NCBI GenBank assembly: GCA_012728505.1 | Contig: JAAYEY010000071.1 | Location: forward strand, 1-7,356 | DNA from: Synergistaceae bacterium | GTDB lineage: Bacteria; Synergistota; Synergistia; Synergistales; Synergistaceae | Direction: 5' to 3' | Length of the DNA stretch: 7,356 nucleotides | Part shown: positions 5,920 through 7,356 of the stretch, piece after piece | How the letters are laid out: each line of letters opens with the position of its first letter | How positions within the stretch are numbered: position 1 is the first letter of the stretch | Program-made: the position numbers and the translations under genes | Notes under the pieces: generated by a model | Seen by the model: the letters and a program-made list of their open reading frames with translations, nothing else | Told to the model about the DNA's origin: nothing | The model's database searches: none

Positions 5920-7007
5920 AAATCCTTCTTCTGCTTAACAGCCTAGAGGGACAGGGCAGAAAATTATGGAATGCTGTTGAGAGGAAAGAGATATCCACCG
6001 ACCATATCTTAGAATGCGAAATAAAGATGCTTGTTTCGGTCGGTGCAACAGAATTAGCAATAACGGAGATCAAAAGGAAAACAGAGGAAAAATGGGCGGA
6101 AAAAGAGATTGAGAAATGCGATAAATTAGGCGTTAAAATAATCTCAATAAATGATTCAGATTACCCTACATTATTAAATGATTTGAAATCCCCTCCCCTT
6201 GTGCTTTACTGGCAAGGAGAGGCTTCAAAATTTCCGTCGCTCAACATAAGCGTAGTAGGTACGCGGGGGGCAAGCAACTACGGAAAAAAGATGGCTTACA
6301 AAATAGGTCAATACTGCGCTTCCTGCCAAGTAGGACTGATAAGTGGGGGAGCTTCTGGAATTGACGGTTACAGCCACTCAGGAACCTGCGATTCGGGAGG
6401 ACAGACTTTTGCTGTCTTCGGTACCGGTGTCGATGTTTATTACCCCCAGTCCAACAGAAAACTTTTTGACGGTATTAAAGAAAAGGGAGCCCTTATTTCC
6501 GAATATCCACTGGGTATCACGGGCCAGCAATGGCATTTTCCAAGGAGAAACAGGATAGTTGCCGCACTGTCAGAAAGGTTAATAGTAGTAGAAGCACCTC
6601 TTAAGAGTGGGGCAATGATCACAGCAGGGTTGGCAGTGGAGCTGGGCCGTGAGATTTGGGTTGTGCCCGGCCGAATAGATGAAGCTTCAGCGGTAGGATC
6701 TAACAGGCTTATTTATGAGGGAGCTTATCCACTGGTTGATTTGCCGGAATTCTTTAAAAGTCGTCTGAAAAGATCACTGGGCTGTGCAGAAAAACCAGAT
6801 AGTGAAGAGCTGCAAAAAAGGTACTCCCTCTCTCAAGATGAAGAAAAAGTGATAAGAATCTTAAGACAAAGATCTGAACAGACAGTTGACAACATCGCTC
6901 TTGAGGTTAAAATGGGCGCCGCTGACATTTTGAAAATAATTGCAATTTTATCAGCAAAAGGAATAGTATGTTCGTCAGGTTCCGGACGTTTCAGCGTAAA
7001 AGTTTGA
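5904..7007 (+). CDS. dprA: DNA processing protein DprA
   Basis: DprA binds incoming single-stranded DNA during transformation, protects it and loads RecA; it is also widespread in bacteria not known to be transformable. The 367 residues show three parts. Residues 1-100 are a helical SAM-like region. Residues 112-285 are the Rossmann-type DprA domain with VVGTRGASNYG (117-127), ISGGASGIDG (146-155), EYPLG (200-204), FPRRNRI (212-218), KSGAMITA (234-241) and VPGRID (254-259). Residues 308-365 form a C-terminal winged-helix domain like the DprA WH domain. In the second motif the usual 'SGLARGID' Arg is Ser (S151), a position that varies in the family. The start is GTG at 5904, fixed by AAGGAG 10 bases upstream, inside the end of comM. 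The stop is 14 bases before topA. Confidence 0.96.
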   Translation: MDEDLKILLLLNSLEGQGRKLWNAVERKEISTDHILECEIKMLVSVGATELAITEIKRKTEEKWAEKEIEKCDKLGVKIISINDSDYPTLLNDLKSPPLVLYWQGEASKFPSLNISVVGTRGASNYGKKMAYKIGQYCASCQVGLISGGASGIDGYSHSGTCDSGGQTFAVFGTGVDVYYPQSNRKLFDGIKEKGALISEYPLGITGQQWHFPRRNRIVAALSERLIVVEAPLKSGAMITAGLAVELGREIWVVPGRIDEASAVGSNRLIYEGAYPLVDLPEFFKSRLKRSLGCAEKPDSEELQKRYSLSQDEEKVIRILRQRSEQTVDNIALEVKMGAADILKIIAILSAKGIVCSSGSGRFSVKV

Positions 7008-7009
7008 AA

Positions 7010-7015
7010 GAGGTG
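7010..7015 (+). promoter_or_regulatory. Ribosome binding site of topA
   Basis: GAGGTG lies 6 bases before the ATG at 7022. It matters because it decides that the long lysine-rich N-terminal stretch is translated, rather than topA beginning near the Toprim domain. Confidence 0.7.
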
Positions 7016-7021
7016 TAGTAA

Positions 7022-7356
7022 ATGGTGACTGCTAAAGGACCCGTTAAGAAAAAGAAAGCCGATGAAGGTGCTGAGGTAAAAGCCAAAGTTACAAAAACAA
7101 CAGCGAAGAAGACAGATAAGGTCGCAGAAGAAAAGGTTAAAACCAGCGCCGATAACCCTAAGAAGAAAGCACCATCTAAAGCTACGAAAAAAACCGCATC
7201 TAAAAAACCTCCCTCAAAAGCCAAAGGCAGTAAGAATTTTAAGCAGTATGAGGGGAAGACTCTCGTGGTCGTTGAATCTCCGGCTAAAGCAAAAACGCTG
7301 GAAAAGATTCTGGGGAGTAGTTACAAGGTGCTTGCAAGTGTTGGACACGTAAGAGA
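7022..7356 (+). CDS. topA: DNA topoisomerase I with lysine-rich N-terminal extension, cut by the window edge
   Basis: Type IA topoisomerase relaxes negative supercoils in the chromosome. Only the first 111 codons are inside the window. Residues 79-111 match the start of the Toprim domain ([19 protein letters not shown], then ASVGHVR); E85 corresponds to the catalytic metal-site Glu (E9 in E. coli). Unusually, about 77 residues come before it. They contain 25 lysines, many Ala, Thr, Ser and Pro, and little hydrophobic sequence, much like histone H1 tails or the C-terminal tails of some actinobacterial TopA proteins. E. coli TopA has only a few residues ahead of the same point. The ATG at 7022 has a good ribosome binding site; GTG (7025) is the next codon, and no better start lies near the domain. 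The gene follows dprA by 14 bases, with no terminator between. Confidence 0.95.
   Translation, partial: MVTAKGPVKKKKADEGAEVKAKVTKTTAKKTDKVAEEKVKTSADNPKKKAPSKATKKTASKKPPSKAKGSKNFKQYEGKTLVVVESPAKAKTLEKILGSSYKVLASVGHVR

Noticed and set aside
6991..7224. A hydrophobic 77-codon minus-strand frame resembling a membrane protein
   Set aside because: It is the antisense of the lysine/alanine-rich start of topA; AAG/AAA and GCx codons read backwards give Phe, Leu and Ala. It is a composition artefact.
1..7356. CRISPR array, toxin-antitoxin pair, phage or defence system
   Set aside because: No regularly spaced repeats, and every gene of appreciable length belongs to a housekeeping or DNA-processing family or is a simple exported protein.

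Overview
The window looks like ordinary bacterial chromosome. It is moderately AT-rich, densely packed and mostly read rightward. The order dapF, lepB, rbgA, rnhB, yraN, comM, dprA, topA, together with clear Shine-Dalgarno sites and a CCA-encoding tRNA gene, suggests a Synergistota member or a diderm or clostridial Firmicute. I lean towards Synergistota, but this is inference from gene order only and was not tested by any search.

Left part (1-526, minus strand): two small genes for exported proteins lie in tandem. The upstream one (71-511) is complete, with a signal peptide and a resemblance to surface-adhesin-E-like proteins. The second starts 20 bases after it, at position 50, and runs off the left edge after 16 codons of another signal-peptide-like sequence. 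This part is visibly more AT-rich than the rest.

Middle part (527-1073): no protein gene. It holds a self-contained tRNA-Val(CAC) gene on the minus strand, with a near-consensus promoter (858-886), an encoded CCA and a 13-bp intrinsic terminator (720-754). Behind the tRNA promoter lie a perfect 12-bp tandem repeat (892-915) and a 16-bp perfect palindrome (992-1007). The palindrome overlaps the best, though weak, promoter candidate for the rightward operon.

Right part (1074-7356, plus strand): one tightly coupled series of eight genes with no internal terminator. DapF supplies meso-diaminopimelate for peptidoglycan and lysine, LepB removes signal peptides, and RbgA matures the 50S ribosomal subunit. 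RNase HII removes RNA from DNA, YraN is a nuclease-fold protein, ComM is an AAA+ helicase acting in recombination, DprA loads RecA on single-stranded DNA, and TopA relaxes negative supercoils. Stops and starts abut, overlap by 4 bases (ATGA) or overlap by 16 bases at most junctions, so translational coupling is likely. The second half is in effect a DNA-processing and transformation cassette.

I did not find a novel defence or mobile system. The points most worth a second look are the histone-H1-like, lysine-rich N-terminal extension on topoisomerase I, the palindrome before dapF, the dual start of lepB, the basic N-terminal extension of YraN, and the tandem secreted-protein genes at the left edge.
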